From Motacilla alba alba (lineage: Eukaryota; Chordata; Aves; Passeriformes; Motacillidae), in contig NC_052017.1 of the NCBI RefSeq assembly GCF_015832195.1, forward strand, positions 51,041,652 to 51,105,651: a stretch of 64,000 nt of DNA, written 5' to 3'. The notes below the pieces were generated by a model, which was not told the origin of the DNA, searched no databases, and worked only from the letters and a program-made list of their open reading frames with translations. Shown piece after piece: positions 48,546 through 61,960 of the stretch. Position numbers and translations under genes: made by a program. Within the stretch, counting starts at the first letter, position 1. Each line of letters opens with the position of its first letter.

Positions 48546-51500
48546 GTGAGAAGTAGAGTGGTGACTGACCTTGAGCAGATCTCTTGTCCAAAATTAGTGC
48601 TCCTGATGTAACTGCCTTTTTGCAGTGTTACTTCGAGTTGCATGAATAACACCATTCTCATCACATATTTGCCTGTTCTTTATGCTTCTGTAGCCTGGAT
48701 TACTCTGTCTAGCCACCATTTAGGTACAATCTTATCTTGGAAGAGAAATGGCCCGTGACTTGCAAGTTACTAAACAAACATGAATGGTTTGGTCTCATGA
48801 ACCCCTTACAGAAAGTTAGGAGATCCTTTGTGGGAAATAAAGGCAGTGCTCTGCTCAGCAGGAAAGTGAAAAGTCTTGGGTTTCAGGAATCGAGTTGCCC
48901 CTGTTGGAAAATTGATATGCAGTGAGTGGCCTGGAAAAAGTGAAAATGTGATGAATTGAAAAGAAATTGATGGGAAGAGATGATGCGGAAGTTCCTGCCT
49001 CCTAATCAAGAGTTCAGCTAACGTGCTGTACTGGCAGGAAATTTCCAAGCTGCTGATTGTATTGCTTCAGAAAATGAAAAATCATCCCACTTCTTGAAAA
49101 CACAGTGTTTTGTCTTGGGAAGAAAAATGCATTAAATTATGGTACTTAGTATTTTAGACCTTCTGCCTTCTTGTATCAAGGTTCACTAGAGCTAGTAGAG
49201 GCTGGTTCAAGCAGACAGCTTTTGCCATAGCCTGCAGATGACACTTTAGTCTCCACTGTCACTAATCTGGCTGGGAATGACAATCACAGTGATAATTACA
49301 TGGATGCTCTGGAGACTCAGAGGCAAAGCAAAACAGATTCTTCTCCACAGAGAATTTGCTTCTTGAACATCTAAGTGCAAGAAATCAAATCCTCCTGATG
49401 CAGGTTGTCTGATACTATTGGACAACATATTGTATCAAAGAAAACTTAATTATTAGTAGAATTGTATTGCCTTGTGTGTTTTAGTTTTGGAACACATACA
49501 TATTTATTATTCCATCTGCTCCTGAAAGGCTTAGCAATTGGTTATTACAATTAGATAATTGCTAAATATAGTCTGTCCTTCTGGAACTTAAATAGAATGC
49601 AGACTTGGGAGCCACTAGGGGATACTCAACACAACTGAACTTCAAACTAAATTGAAAACTGATGAGAAGGTACCACTTTCTGCAGTGCATAATTTCACTT
49701 TGGAGTACATGGGCTGAGGTGGTATCAGGTTTTGTTCAGCACTGGTTGTGTGTGCCTGGGCAGCAGCAGGTAATCCTGCCTGACTGCTTTGTCCTTGGCT
49801 GCATTTGACATAATAGCATGCAATGTGCAACATCCACCCCAGACACAAACCATCCTGAATGCTCCTGATGTGAGAATGCTGGAAGAAACAGTGGATGATT
49901 TATTTGAGTAACAGAATGTTAAAATAGGATAAACACAAACACTTTTCCGAAGTTTTGTGTTTCCATTATTGTAGTCAATCTTTAGAGGTTAGAACAATAT
50001 TTCCCTGGGGAAATACTCTAGCTGTGTCAGGACTGCCTAGATTATGTGGAGGGGAGGGTTACCTTTGAATTTGGTTGGGAAGTTACCAAAATTACAAACA
50101 AGGGGAAAAGAAGCTTCTGGTGAGATCAGTGTGCCTTTTCCCATAACTGCTCCTAGTTCTGGTTTAAGCCTTATCTCTCAAACCAATTGTATAGAATCTT
50201 ACCAGCTCTTGGTTGGCTGTGTATTTTTAAACTCTAAATGAATGCACGCATGTGCAAGCATAGGTGCAGTGAAATGTTGCCTATTAAAAACTAAACTCAT
50301 AAAAACCTGTCCTAGAAGTAATAGACCATCAGCATCTTCTTTTATAGAGGAAAATCAATTTAAAAAGAAACAACTCTGAATATAATTAAACATCGTAACT
50401 CTGGTTTATATGTGCTTAATAGGTACAATAATACTTACCTACTGTATCTCACAGGAGCCTTTTGAAGTTTAATTAATTAGCATTTAGAAAAGTGCACTGA
50501 AATTCTAGGATGAGAATAAACTCCAAGTACATTGTACCACTGCTGCTGTTTTAAGCAGTTTTGAGAAAAACTTAGTAATTCAGAGATTCAGAATGTGTGT
50601 TAGCATTCCATTTTATGTTTGTATTCACATAAATTTAGTTTCTTCTTGTTTTCATAAGATTTTCCACCTCCTAGAATCACCACTTAAGGTTGTTGTCTGC
50701 CTAAAACCCAAAACATGTATTTAAAATAAATTTTAATGTTAAGTAAATACCAGGTCTTTCCTTAACCTTGTTTGTTTTGCTTTCCTTCAGAAGCACGAGG
50801 CATAAATCAGAAGTGCTTAAGAAACTTACAGCCAACCTCAGTGACAGTACTAACATAAATTCACACTATGCAGCAGAGTGGTACTCAGGGCAGCCTAAGT
50901 AGTGGGAAGATTGTTAAAAGTTTTAACATAGGTCTCCGTAGTTTATATTTCCTCATTACAGAATGTTGTTTTTCAAGAGGAAGTATTGTGGGAAAAATAA
51001 GCAAACCATTGCACAGCCTCAGTATTCAGCAGGAATGGAGATTGGGGAGCAAGAGAGATCCCCATAAAGGTTGATATCACAGCTGGTTTATTAGCTAATT
51101 TAAAGATGAACTGTTAATCAGTTCTGAAATTAGACCACATCCTCAGTTAACTGGAGAATCTAAAACCTTTCTCACTGTGTGTAAGGGAGAGGGACAGAGA
51201 TGTCAGACAAGATGGCTGAGTAGTAGGCAAGTATATTTTCATTTGTGTTGCGTCGATGTTAATTTTATCTTGGGTTCACATTTGTGACAAAATATTTTTA
51301 AACCCAGGAAATCCTTTTTAAGTAATCTAAATCTATATTTTTTTCCTTGTTATAGCTACATTAAAAAAAAAAATATCTGGATTAGGTTGTGTTGAAGATT
51401 ATTTTTTCACATATAAAGTCAGCCTGACATTTTTGTTCCGCTTTGGTTTTAAACTGCATCTTTACCTTTTAATCTGGTTTGCCACTGCACACAGTTTCAT

Positions 51501-51984
51501 GTACACATATTCAAAGGTATAACTTCCTTAGTTAATGATACTAACAATTAATTTGTGTCACAGGTCTACAGTCTGAGGCAGGAAGAAGGAATTATTGCCA
51601 GAACTAGCCAGCTGAAGGCTTGGGAATTGCTGGGTGGTTTTGTCACCTGAGGGAAAGCTCTGATAATTAGGAGTTATGGAGGTTCCTTCAGTTTGAAGTA
51701 GTACTGTCTTCAACACTGGGTTATTCCCATACATCTCACAATTATGAAGTGGAGTAGACAGACTTTATTATGTGCAAAGTTTTTAGCAGCATAAACAATC
51801 ATAAAATTCTGGATTTTTTATGAGCTGGTGTCAACATGAGTATCTGTTGTCATGAGTGTCCGCTGCCTGTATTCTGGGTACTTGTTCCAGTATTCTGTCT
51901 GGACTTGACCTCTTAAAAAAAAGACCTTTCTATTATACTCCAATAAAGTTTTCAATTATGTTTTAGATTAGAAACATCTTAGTC

Positions 51985-52155
51985 CAGCAAATGGGGAACT
52001 GAACTAGGAATCACTAGACAGGTATTTTCTCATGTTCTGCTGCATTACCCAGGGCAACTCCAAGCATACTTTGTGCTTCTTTTTCTCCAGTTCAGGAACA
52101 GGAGTGATGCCACTGGCCATCCTTTAAGTGCTGTGAGATCTATTGGTAAATGTTT
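51985..52155 (+). mobile_element. MIR-like SINE relic
   Basis: Forward-orientation MIR-like wording appears in order: GAACTGAACTAGGAATCAC, CTGCTGCATTACCCAGGGCAA, TTTGTGCTTCTTTTTCTCC and AAGTGCTGTGAGATCTATTG. These correspond to the tRNA-derived body, the ttgggcaagt / tgcctcagtttcc tract and the 3' agcgcttt tract. It is old and degraded. Confidence 0.55.
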
Positions 52156-53691
52156 CTTTACAGAGCTGATGGTGCTGCTGTTATTCCTGCCTGGGTCCTT
52201 CTTGGATGTGCTGTGTTGCTGTGGCAGAAGGTTGCACTCTTTGTTGGTTTGTTTCTTTTCCCAGCATCTCGCTGTCTCTGTTCCTCACATTGGTAGGTTT
52301 TTTCAGGACTGGGACAATTATGTAGTTTTTCTTTGCACAGTGCCCAGCATAATGAAGTCTGAAGGCAATGACTGCTATTGCACTGATAATTAAAACTGAA
52401 TTTGGTAAGCTGATGAGATGGTTAGGTTAATAGCTTGTAACAGGGTGGTTATTATGTTAATAGCCTGTAAATCCCTCCTGCACAGAACTGGATCACTCTT
52501 AACTTGTTGGATTTTTTTACTTAAGACATTTTGATCTTGCAGGTTTTCTTAGTATGTAGAATGGAAATTGCAGATTTTTAGGCAAGCTGGAATACTTGGA
52601 GAGAAAACACAGTAGTTGGGGTCAGTTTTTGAAGTATACTGACTCCATTGGTTTCACAAAGCTGGTCTTAGTTTTTGGTTTTTTTCTCAGTTTGTCTTGC
52701 TAAATTTACAAGCTTCTTTGCCTTTTGAAGTGGAACTCTTTAAGACCTTGTAATCAAACTGCAGCTAACTTGTTCTTTATTTAAACTGCAGTGTCTGCAT
52801 GGGCTGTGCTTCCAATTCCAATGTATAATTTATATTCTGGGAGGGAAAATAAAATTGCCACTGAATATTTTAAGTTGTAGTTTGGGCTGTAGGCATACAG
52901 GAAAGTGTTCTTCTGTTCACTGTGTTTACACAAGTATTTATATAATGACTTTAAAATGCTTCAGTTCTCATCCGATTGAAGAGCAGTGTTCCTGAAAGGC
53001 TCTTGCAAGCTCTAGGGGTTGGGATTTGGGCATGCAGTTTTAGAAGGGAGAATATTAAGCCCATGGGGTCTGCAGGCAGTAGAACTGAACAGACCATCAA
53101 TCTCCACAGCCTAAAAGCTACTCCTCTAGCCCTCAGCCAGCTCTGCACCTACAGGGGCTGGGCACTCCTGACCCAGCCCTGCATTTCCAGGGAGTCACAG
53201 TACTTGGCACAGCCCCAGCCCCTTCTCTGTGGCTGCCCTGAGCCCTGAGCACAGCCTGAGACATTTCAAAGAGGCATCCAAGCAGAGTTGCTGAATGGGT
53301 AGAAGATTTTCCTCTCTCTGATCTCTGCTGCTGTTCCCTGAGCCTTTGAAATTCCTGTGACACACACAGGTTTTTCTGAGGTGAAATGACCTATAAATAT
53401 ATCCATATCTGAAGATATGTTGTCCTATGCCAGTCAAAAGGATAAAGACATACTATCCTTACTAAGAATAATTGGAGAGCTGCCAGTGAGGAGTCAATTT
53501 AGAGAAATTATTGCAGTGAGATAGATGCCACATAATTGATATTTGGTATGGGCAGATTTATGGATGTGGCTGTTACAATCCTATTAAATACTTAACTGAA
53601 GCACTTAGAGCTGTCACTTTTATTAGCATACTTTTGCACACTCATGCCATAGTAACTTGAACTTCATATTTTTCATTCTTTATGTGGCTTC

Positions 53692-53745
53692 CTGCATTGC
53701 AGAAAGACATCTATAGAACTGCATTGCAGAAAGACATCTATAGAA
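53692..53745. repeat. Perfect 27-bp tandem duplication
   Basis: The unit beginning CTGCATTGCAGAAAG and ending CTATAGAA occurs twice, back to back, without a mismatch (53692-53718 and 53719-53745). The identity implies a recent duplication. Confidence 0.98.
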
Positions 53746-54634
53746 CTCCCATCATCTTCTTTTGAACTCGTGATAGGCAGATTGCATTGACATGGTCTTC
53801 ACATGGGATCAAGCACCTTTTTCTTGTCCTGCCTTTGGCAGTACTCCCCCCTCCATCTGGACAGATCTACTATTTTATTTTTTCCTCACTTCTGCCAGAA
53901 ACATACTGCATATCTAATATATTGTGTTTAAAAAGAAAGCTGAATTTCCTTTTTTAATACAAATTCTTATCTCTTACCCAGAACAGATCTGCAAATACTG
54001 TACTGTGTCCCCTACAGCTATTCTCTGTTTAGAGATTCTTCATCATGTGTTGGACAGATGGCACAATCAGTGGGTTGTATCAGAGCATTAAAAAAATACA
54101 TTCTTTCTCACTGCTTCTACCTAGACTGTTTTGAATTCGATGAGAGGCAACAGCTGTAACACAATCTTTCAATGACAACTCTGAACATGGTGGGGAGGGT
54201 ATTGTTTCATTTGAAAGTCAAAAAATATGTGGGGAAAAATGTCATTTAAAAAGAAATATAAAGGGCTTTAACAGAGGAATGAAGGTTGCAGGGTTAAGAA
54301 CCCGACTTTTTACAGTTTTTTATTCTTTCAGCTGTCTCAGATCACAGGTGGATCTCCATTAGCAGCTGCTTGTACAAATAATACAGCTCTGTTTTTCCTT
54401 CTATCAAGTACTTCTTAAGACCACTCTGGCATTTGTTGTTTAATAAGGTATCTGTACTTACAGTCTTGCTAAAGCATCAAAGATACTTGTGTTCTTGGTG
54501 AGGACAACACAAAAAGCAGCATTTAATAATCAACATGTTTGCTGAGAGGACAGCCCTAAGCTTCTGTACTGGGCATCTGTTGTGCCTGACCATTAGAACC
54601 TGAAGTGTTTGATAACTGTTAAATTGTATTTTCA

Positions 54635-54638
<4 letters not shown>

Positions 54639-54674
<36 letters not shown>
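54639..54674. repeat. Uninterrupted poly-A tract, 36 bp
   Basis: Thirty-six consecutive A residues, the longest homopolymer in the window. CR1 elements do not end in poly-A, so this is not a LINE tail. A retrocopied mRNA end is possible, but the preceding 150 bp are not recognisable and no convincing flanking duplication is seen. Confidence 0.97.
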
Positions 54675-54676
<2 letters not shown>

Positions 54677-55167
54677 GAAGGTCTTGTGTTTTAGTCCTCA
54701 TCCTAAAAAGCCGTAGTAATCTTTTCCTTGCATGATTTGTCCCTCCCATCCCTGTCATTTTTGCCCCCATAAGAGGTGGTCCTAGTGCAGCTCCTGTCAC
54801 AGGTGCCAGCTTCTCTCAAGGAAGAAATGCAGTCAGCAAAAGAAGCAGTGATAAGCTGCCAATATGCAGAGAGTAACGAGTAGAGTTTTGACACAGGGCT
54901 GGAGGAAAGATGAAGATCACTGCAGAGATGTCAAGGAACTGGAGATGAGGGTGGTTGGAGGTGGAAGACAGGAGGTGCTGGAGAGCTCCTGCCTTTGGAC
55001 TGCCAAGTGAGAGGTTCTGGAAAGGCCCCTGACTGCTGCTTGTATTCAGCTCACTCCTGGGAAGAAAACCTAACATGACATGTTTGGAAGGAGCATCCTG
55101 TTCTTTTGTGTCTCCATTTGATAGGGAGGAGATAGATCTTCTCTCTTACTTGTTTCGTTAACCACTT

Positions 55168-55290
55168 TCATAGAATCATTGAATCATTTAGTTTGGAAAA
55201 GTCCTTTAAGATCATGGAGTTCAACCGTAACCCTCACACTGACAAATCCACCACTAAACCATGTCTCTAAGCACTAGATCTAAATGGCCT
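55168..55290 (-). mobile_element. CR1 LINE 3'-end fragment, very short
   Basis: CATAGAAT and CATTGAAT (55169-55184) are the complements of two CR1 tail units. They are followed by TTTAGTTTGGAAAAGTCCTT, TTCAACCGTAACCC and CCACTAAACCATGTC, the usual reverse-orientation CR1 3' wording. The copy is cut off after about 120 bp. Confidence 0.82.
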
Positions 55291-58200
55291 TCTATTCTGA
55301 ATCTCAACTTTGTACTTAATCTTCTTACACCAGTCATATTTCTACCCTAAGAACTTTTTCATGGCTTCTTACTTCATATCTGTTCAACGTCTGTGTTCTC
55401 TTGTTATATCACTACAGCCAAACTGCTCATATAATGCTGGTTTAGGTGCTTTTATTCCTTAAAACTGCAGCTTTTACAACTAATCTTATGTCCCAGCCCA
55501 GGTAGACTTGAACTCGAGAAGATGCTTTCAGCTAATATGGGGGATTACATAAGAATAACTGTATTAGTTAAAATTTGTGTTCTACTTAAATAATTTTTGT
55601 TGTATTAGCAAGTTGTGAAAAAAAAGGAAGTTTTTAATTTAATGTTTTAGCAGAGGGGAAGATGAGAGTACAGACTAGAAAAAGACATTCTTCCCTTGGT
55701 GTTGTTGCAGTATTCAATTTTCCTCCTGGCATCGTGTGGGAGGCAGTTTGGATTGTAGGACAGACTTGATATTTCTGCTAAACGATCAGCAGCTAAATGA
55801 TTGTGCTGATATTTAATTGTCACCTTTTATGTTCAATAGTTTAACAAGTCACTGTGACTGATGAGGTGTCTGTTGCATAGGGTAGCATTTACTTTGTCTC
55901 ACTCTGTGCACTTCTTCTAAGCTGTCTTCTTAACTGTGATGACTAGAGAGGGGAGCAAGGAAAAGGAGAGGGTTGTGCAGCTGTGGGTGCATCCTGACAA
56001 CTGCAGAAGGGCCTTCCAGAGGTTCTTGACACAGGTTTTGGCAGAACATACATTGACCTGTGTAGTGCTGTGGTGTTGTTTGAAGCCAATGCACAACTTA
56101 ATGAGAGATGGGACTTCAAGTCACCATGAAAAACATCAGCCAGCAGTTTGACAATTCAGTGTTCATTGCACTGTCCTATTTCTACCCATACTATTATAAT
56201 TTTGCCAAGTAATTATTATTGCTCTCCTGGGCAGTTGGTTAACTCTCTGTAAAATTCTGCTACATCAGAAGCAGGGGAACTTGCCCTTTGCCAACATGTT
56301 CTGCAACATTGACACCATTTCTTGTTGGCCTGTGCATTTTAATATAGTTCTTTCCCTATGACAACATGAAGCAGTGAACAGCTGGCCAGCTGCAGAAGTG
56401 CTTGTGCAACCAGAGAGGGTTGGGAAGAAGGAGGGCAGGGAGTCTGGTTGAGAATTAGCTGACAGGCTTGCTGCAGAATTATGATAAAAATGTTTTGTTG
56501 AGAGTTAAATGTATGTGCACGTGAGGGTCAGCAAAACAGCTTGGGCTGCCTTCTGTTTCTTTCTGTATTTGTTTAGCATACAATTTCTCAAATGTCACAT
56601 TAACTGTAATCACTCTCCCTTCATTTGTATGATATTAATATGACTTTTGACTCCTCCTTGCATTTCAGATGAGCTCCCAGAGTAACAGCAGAGTTGGGGG
56701 TTGATTTAGTTCTTCCTTGACATAGCACTGATCCCACAATACTTCTTATGGACTTGTTCTACATAAGCAATGTAGTGAATAAGTGGAAATGACATTTCCA
56801 ATGGAAAAGCCTGTAATTCCTAGTGCAGGAGACACAAAGGGACTCTCTGGGAGCTGAGGTCACTCTTTTAATAAAAAGGCTATCAATACATAGCCCATAA
56901 ACCATCAGTAGCTGTTTGGATGGATGTAAATCAGCAGCTGTAGTTTATGTTACTCAAAATATTGCAGGCTGCTTTTAACAATATTTCAGACATTTTTATG
57001 ATATATGTATAATCAGGTGGAATACTATTGCACCCTTGACTTCACAGCAGAGGATACAGAGATCCATCTATCCATACATACATAATCCATTACAAACAAT
57101 ATTGATGTAGGTATTTCAGACTTGTAACAGTTATTGCATTTCTCTCAAAATATAACTGGGAAAATATGTAGGAAATATAACATTTGCAAGGGGAGAAGGG
57201 AAGGGGATTAAGGGACAAATCATCTGTACTCAGTGGTGCAGTTAGGAAAATGTAGCTACCCATACTATGATTCATCTTGCCAAACATTGTACTTCTGCAG
57301 CTAGCAAGTCACAGTTGCTCCTTTTAAGCTCAGAAGATGAGTGGGCAGTTTGAAAGTGTCATTTATTTGATTTACTTCACAAGTCTAGCTTGAGTCACAC
57401 CCCCTGTACAGTTACAGCCTTAGGGCATTGTAGGTGTTTGCGTTTACTCAGATGAATCTCACCCCCATTTCCTCTCCTGGGTGAAGTATTTTTTTCAGAA
57501 GGAGAAGTACTTTATGAATTGCATTCTTATTTCTTTGTATGGTCGGAGGATTTTCATTGCAGATGCAAATGTGCATGTTTGTAAGTCTGTACTTTATTTA
57601 GACATTTTTCCAAGGTCAAACTGTTTTCTTCTCCTGTCCTCAGTAGAATTTGAAATTGGCTGCTTGGGGAACGCCTGCTATCTCACACATCTGATGAATT
57701 CTAAAGATGACCATTACTGTGCAGAAAAACGCTTTCTTAATGTTTTCTTAATGCAAATTGCTTATTTTCTAAAGTGTTTTATTAATAATTGGTGCAACTC
57801 AAAAAACTGAAAAATGAGTGCACTTGTGGCATTTTCATACTAGCCAAGATACAACACTTGCTTTTCTGGGGTTTATTTTACTGCCTGTATATCAAATCAT
57901 TTAATCAAGAACCTTTTAAATAAATTTTAAAGATTGCTCTTGCAAACAACAAATAATTCCAACAAGATAATGTGAAATTTATTCTCTGAATTTTTAATAT
58001 TTTTTTATAGAACAGAAGGTCAATAAATTGCTCAAGCTTAATAGCAGCCCTGCTTAGACTCCCCTCTGTTCCAAGCTCAGCGCTGTTCGTCATTTTGAAT
58101 AGTTATTAAAGCTGTCAATCTTTGTAAAATCCATTTCTGAATTCACAAGATTTTTACATTGAAATCTGGGATAAAGGTTGAAAATATAATGATATAATTT

Positions 58201-61200
58201 GTATGAAAAGTGTGGAGGGGACCGACCCTTGTTTTTCCCAACTTTTTTAAAACTCCTTTTCTTCCTTACAATGAATAGTTGCTGCATTGTAATTTTTCTT
58301 CTATTTTTGGTAGGTTCTTTTAGTTTGTTTGTTTTAATCCAGGGCATAATGAGAGTGAGCACTAGAACAGTGAACAGGGAATTAAGAATTAATTTAGCAA
58401 TCTGACTGTTAGCACCTTCCTCATTTTCAGCTTTGTTGGAAAGTAATAAGCACTATTTGGTGCCCTGCTCCACCTCCTTAGGGAGGTGAGGAACAGTCCT
58501 CAAAGTTAGTTTAAAGTAAAGGGAGTAATTTGTTCCCCTTCCCTGAAACTCAGTCTCTCTAGCAGCTTTATTATTTAAAGAACAAAGCTGTTATTAGGCA
58601 TCATAACGTGGATTATATCAAGTTTTCTATTTCTGAACTACCAGTACTACTGATACTGTCAGCTATGAAAATTTTAGGGTTAGTCATTTGCCGTAGTTAT
58701 AGTTTCAGCTTTCTGAGGTTTCTTGGACCAAAAAGAATCCTTACTTTACTCAGGTAATATGATGATCCTGATTTATGGTCAGGATTATTAGATGTCACTG
58801 TATTCTTCAACATGTAACTCTTTTTTCTCTTTAATTACATGATACTTTGGAAATTTCCATGCTTGTTTGGCAAATTTGTCCTTAAAACTTCAATATTCTA
58901 GTTTTAAATTAAAATGAAATGTTGTGCCCTAAACCTGTCCTTTGACTTAATCTTTTCATTTCTTTAGCATGTCCACTTCCTTGGAGGAAGTAGAAGAAAT
59001 GCACCCTGCATGTCTGCATTTGAATGGCAGTAAATACAAAAAGAAAGTTTAATATCTGGAGGTTAATTACTGATGTTATGTGTAGCAGTCATTTGACAGA
59101 CCCTAACTTGCTGCATCAGCAGGTTTTCCAAATACGACATTCTGGACAAATTTCTAGTTGTTTTCCCTTAGTGCAGAAACTTGGTTCTGATTTAATTTAG
59201 CCTCCAGGACATCAAACTTTGGCACTTGAAAGTGTCTATTTCTGCTACTATTTTCATATTCCACATATTCTTATGATGGCTTGATGCCACCTAGTTTGGC
59301 TGCTCAGCCCTGGGTTTTGTGCTCTTGCTTTCCTATTTCTCCAATGAGTACCAGAGTACTCTAGGAAACCTTGGACAAGTAAAAGAGGCATTTTTTTCAT
59401 GAAATATTACTGAACGACTTTTTCAGTAGTAATAACAATGGCTGAGGACACAACACACACTATCATGGGATAGCTATGCACTCTGCAAACCAGCATTCCT
59501 GCAAAGTGAATGAAAAATGCTCATATGAAATATGTCTTTCTCAATTAAAAATCAGCTGATGTTCTGCGTGACCTTCTAGAGTGTGTTAAACCTCGGTGAA
59601 AGAGCACTGAGCTATAAAATGGATGCAAAGCCTAACAGTCTTAAGGAAGCAGGGCAGCTTTGCTAGCCAGAGAGTCGATGCTGCAGCTAGGAGACATGTG
59701 GGCCAAGAGTTGCTGATATACAGACTTCAGTATGAACATGTGCTGGATGTGAAATGTGACTTTGAAACATGCAGTTCACAAAGTAAATACTTCCTCAGAC
59801 AAAGAGGTTGGATAAGCTTTCAGAGTCACACGTATTTACAAGGAGTACATGAGCTGTGGGCTACAGAGGTTACTGTATTTTGCTTTGCTTTGCTTTAGCT
59901 GATATAAATCATAAATGACTCACTTCACCTCAGTAGGGTACCTTTGGGTTTATGTTGTAACCACTAGAAGCCAGTATGAGCTTGACATTGATTTTATGCA
60001 CCCTTGAGGAAGAGGCAGTGTTTAAACTGCAACACCTCGAGAGCATCCGTGCTGGCTGTATATCCGTGCGTGCCTGATGCAGGGAGATGTGTGATGACCC
60101 TTCCCTTCTCTAGAAGGAAAGAACAACACTCTCCTGCTTAAACATCACCAACACAACAGTGGAAACCAACATCTTCCTGTCATCTCAGAGCTTGTGGCAT
60201 CTGAATGGGTCACAAGAAAGAAGCTAGACAGTATCCTGCCACTCTCCCTCCTTCTTCCCTGGGATATACCTTGGTTTTACAGAGTACAATTTTCTTTTTC
60301 TTTCATTAGATGTACAATCCCTGTCAAACTCCAGGCCTATAGCAACTGTTCTTCAAATCTTGGTGTAAAAATATGTAACAATGCTTATGAATGAGACCCT
60401 TCCTCATACAGTTAACTAAAAAGATAAATAACAGGAGTGAGAAACCTTTGTTTAAATGAACCAGTGTATCCAAATGTGGTGTAAAATCAAGGATGGCACT
60501 AGAGTCCAATTATCCTGCTTAGTGATCAGTTGCCAACAATAGTGAAAATGACATGGGAATCTGAAGGTTTCTGTCATGAAAGAAGAATCAGGACTGACTA
60601 TTCCAGGATTCATTTCAGGAATTTTATTTTTTCCCCTAAGTATTGTTGTGAAAGAAGGATTTTTCTCCACTTTCACCTGTTTAGTGCTGTGTGAAGATTG
60701 GTTAACTGGTATAACTATACATTTTTTAGCAGGAAAGAAGATGCCATGGAAAGTTTTCTTGTTTACCTTTTTGTGCTTACTTTTGGCCCTGCTATATACT
60801 TTTGACATTTCTCAGCTGCACATCATTAACAATTTATACTTCATGTCAAGATTTAGATAAGCTAATGACAAGTCAGATAATGTATGTGCTCATTTGCACA
60901 CACATAAAAATATCTTGGATAAAAAAGTACAGCCAACTGCAGAAAAGTTTCTGAATACTTTATGGTTACTTGTGCTTTATTGCTCAGTTGACATCTTGAG
61001 AATAAATTGTCTTATTTTGTAGTAGCAAGAAACTTTTCCATAGGCATCGGCAATGACTTTTCTCATAGGAAAAAGCTGTGAGGTCTGTATTTGTGGGGGT
61101 TTTCTGTTTTAACACCAAAAAAAAGCTTGGTGCTATGTTCTAGGATCACTTACATTATATATAAGTGGATATTTGCATACATAAAAAGGCACATTCAGAT

Positions 61201-61429
61201 TTTTAGGTATAGTGTAGGTATATGTCTTGGTTACTAAGAAGGTTTAAATGTACACTTTCATCATGCAATCAGGTAGGCTTTTAATGAGAGAAGACCTGTA
61301 GAAATATCAAAAAAAACCCGCAAGAAAGCTATTCAAATACCCATTTCAGCAGTAAATTTGTATGATAAATACAGTGATTCTTATCCGAAAGAAAACCGAA
61401 ATATCTCCCTCATCCTGGAGCAGTTTACG

Positions 61430-61960
61430 GGTCTCATGTAAGAGTGGGTTCACCACCTAATTGATTGTGGTTTGTTACATGTTGTCCAAGTTTCCACACC
61501 GTTATGCACGTATGCAAAAGGAAAAAAAAACCCTGTCCACCTCCCCATGCCTATCATTGGGCAGGTGGCCTTGCCAGGCAGGAGTAGTGAGAAATAGCAG
61601 CTTTGGTAAGCCCTAACATGTTTTGGATGGTCTCAGTGTTAGAAAGCAAATTGGTGAAGTTTGACAGGTCGGTAATTCTGTCATAGCTGGCTTTACCTGA
61701 GAGAGTTTTATAGCAGGAGTGCACTCTATATTAATAATGTCTAAAGACATAGCTGCCCTTCCGGTGCAGGCAGCATCCCAAGAAAACATTAATCATGTTT
61801 TCTTGAAGGACCCAAATTGATTTCTTGGGAGACAAATTTCTTTGTCTACTCCCCAGACATTTCTGAGCACATCACCAGCTTACGGTGGTCTGAGCAGCTA
61901 ATGAACAAATAATTACTGCCTGTTGATCACCCAGGACAAAGGGTACAAATATTGCTTTAG
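61430..61960. promoter_or_regulatory. Candidate conserved non-coding block
   Basis: ACCTAATTGATTGTGG, CACCGTTATGCACG, GACAGGTCGGTAATTCTGTC, AAACATTAATCATGTTTTC (an imperfect palindrome), GCTAATGAACAAATAATTAC and CCCAGGACAAAGGG occur with retained CpGs and no repeat. Confidence 0.3.

Noticed and set aside
53000..53260. Mildly GC-rich stretch considered as the last TPK1 coding exon
   Set aside because: No frame gives the expected TPK1 C-terminal residues and no matching acceptor in the right phase was seen.
60452..60860. Overlapping 118-residue minus and 94-residue plus frames; the plus one looks membrane-like
   Set aside because: Hydrophobicity comes from T-rich composition. There are no domains, and mutual overlap suggests chance.
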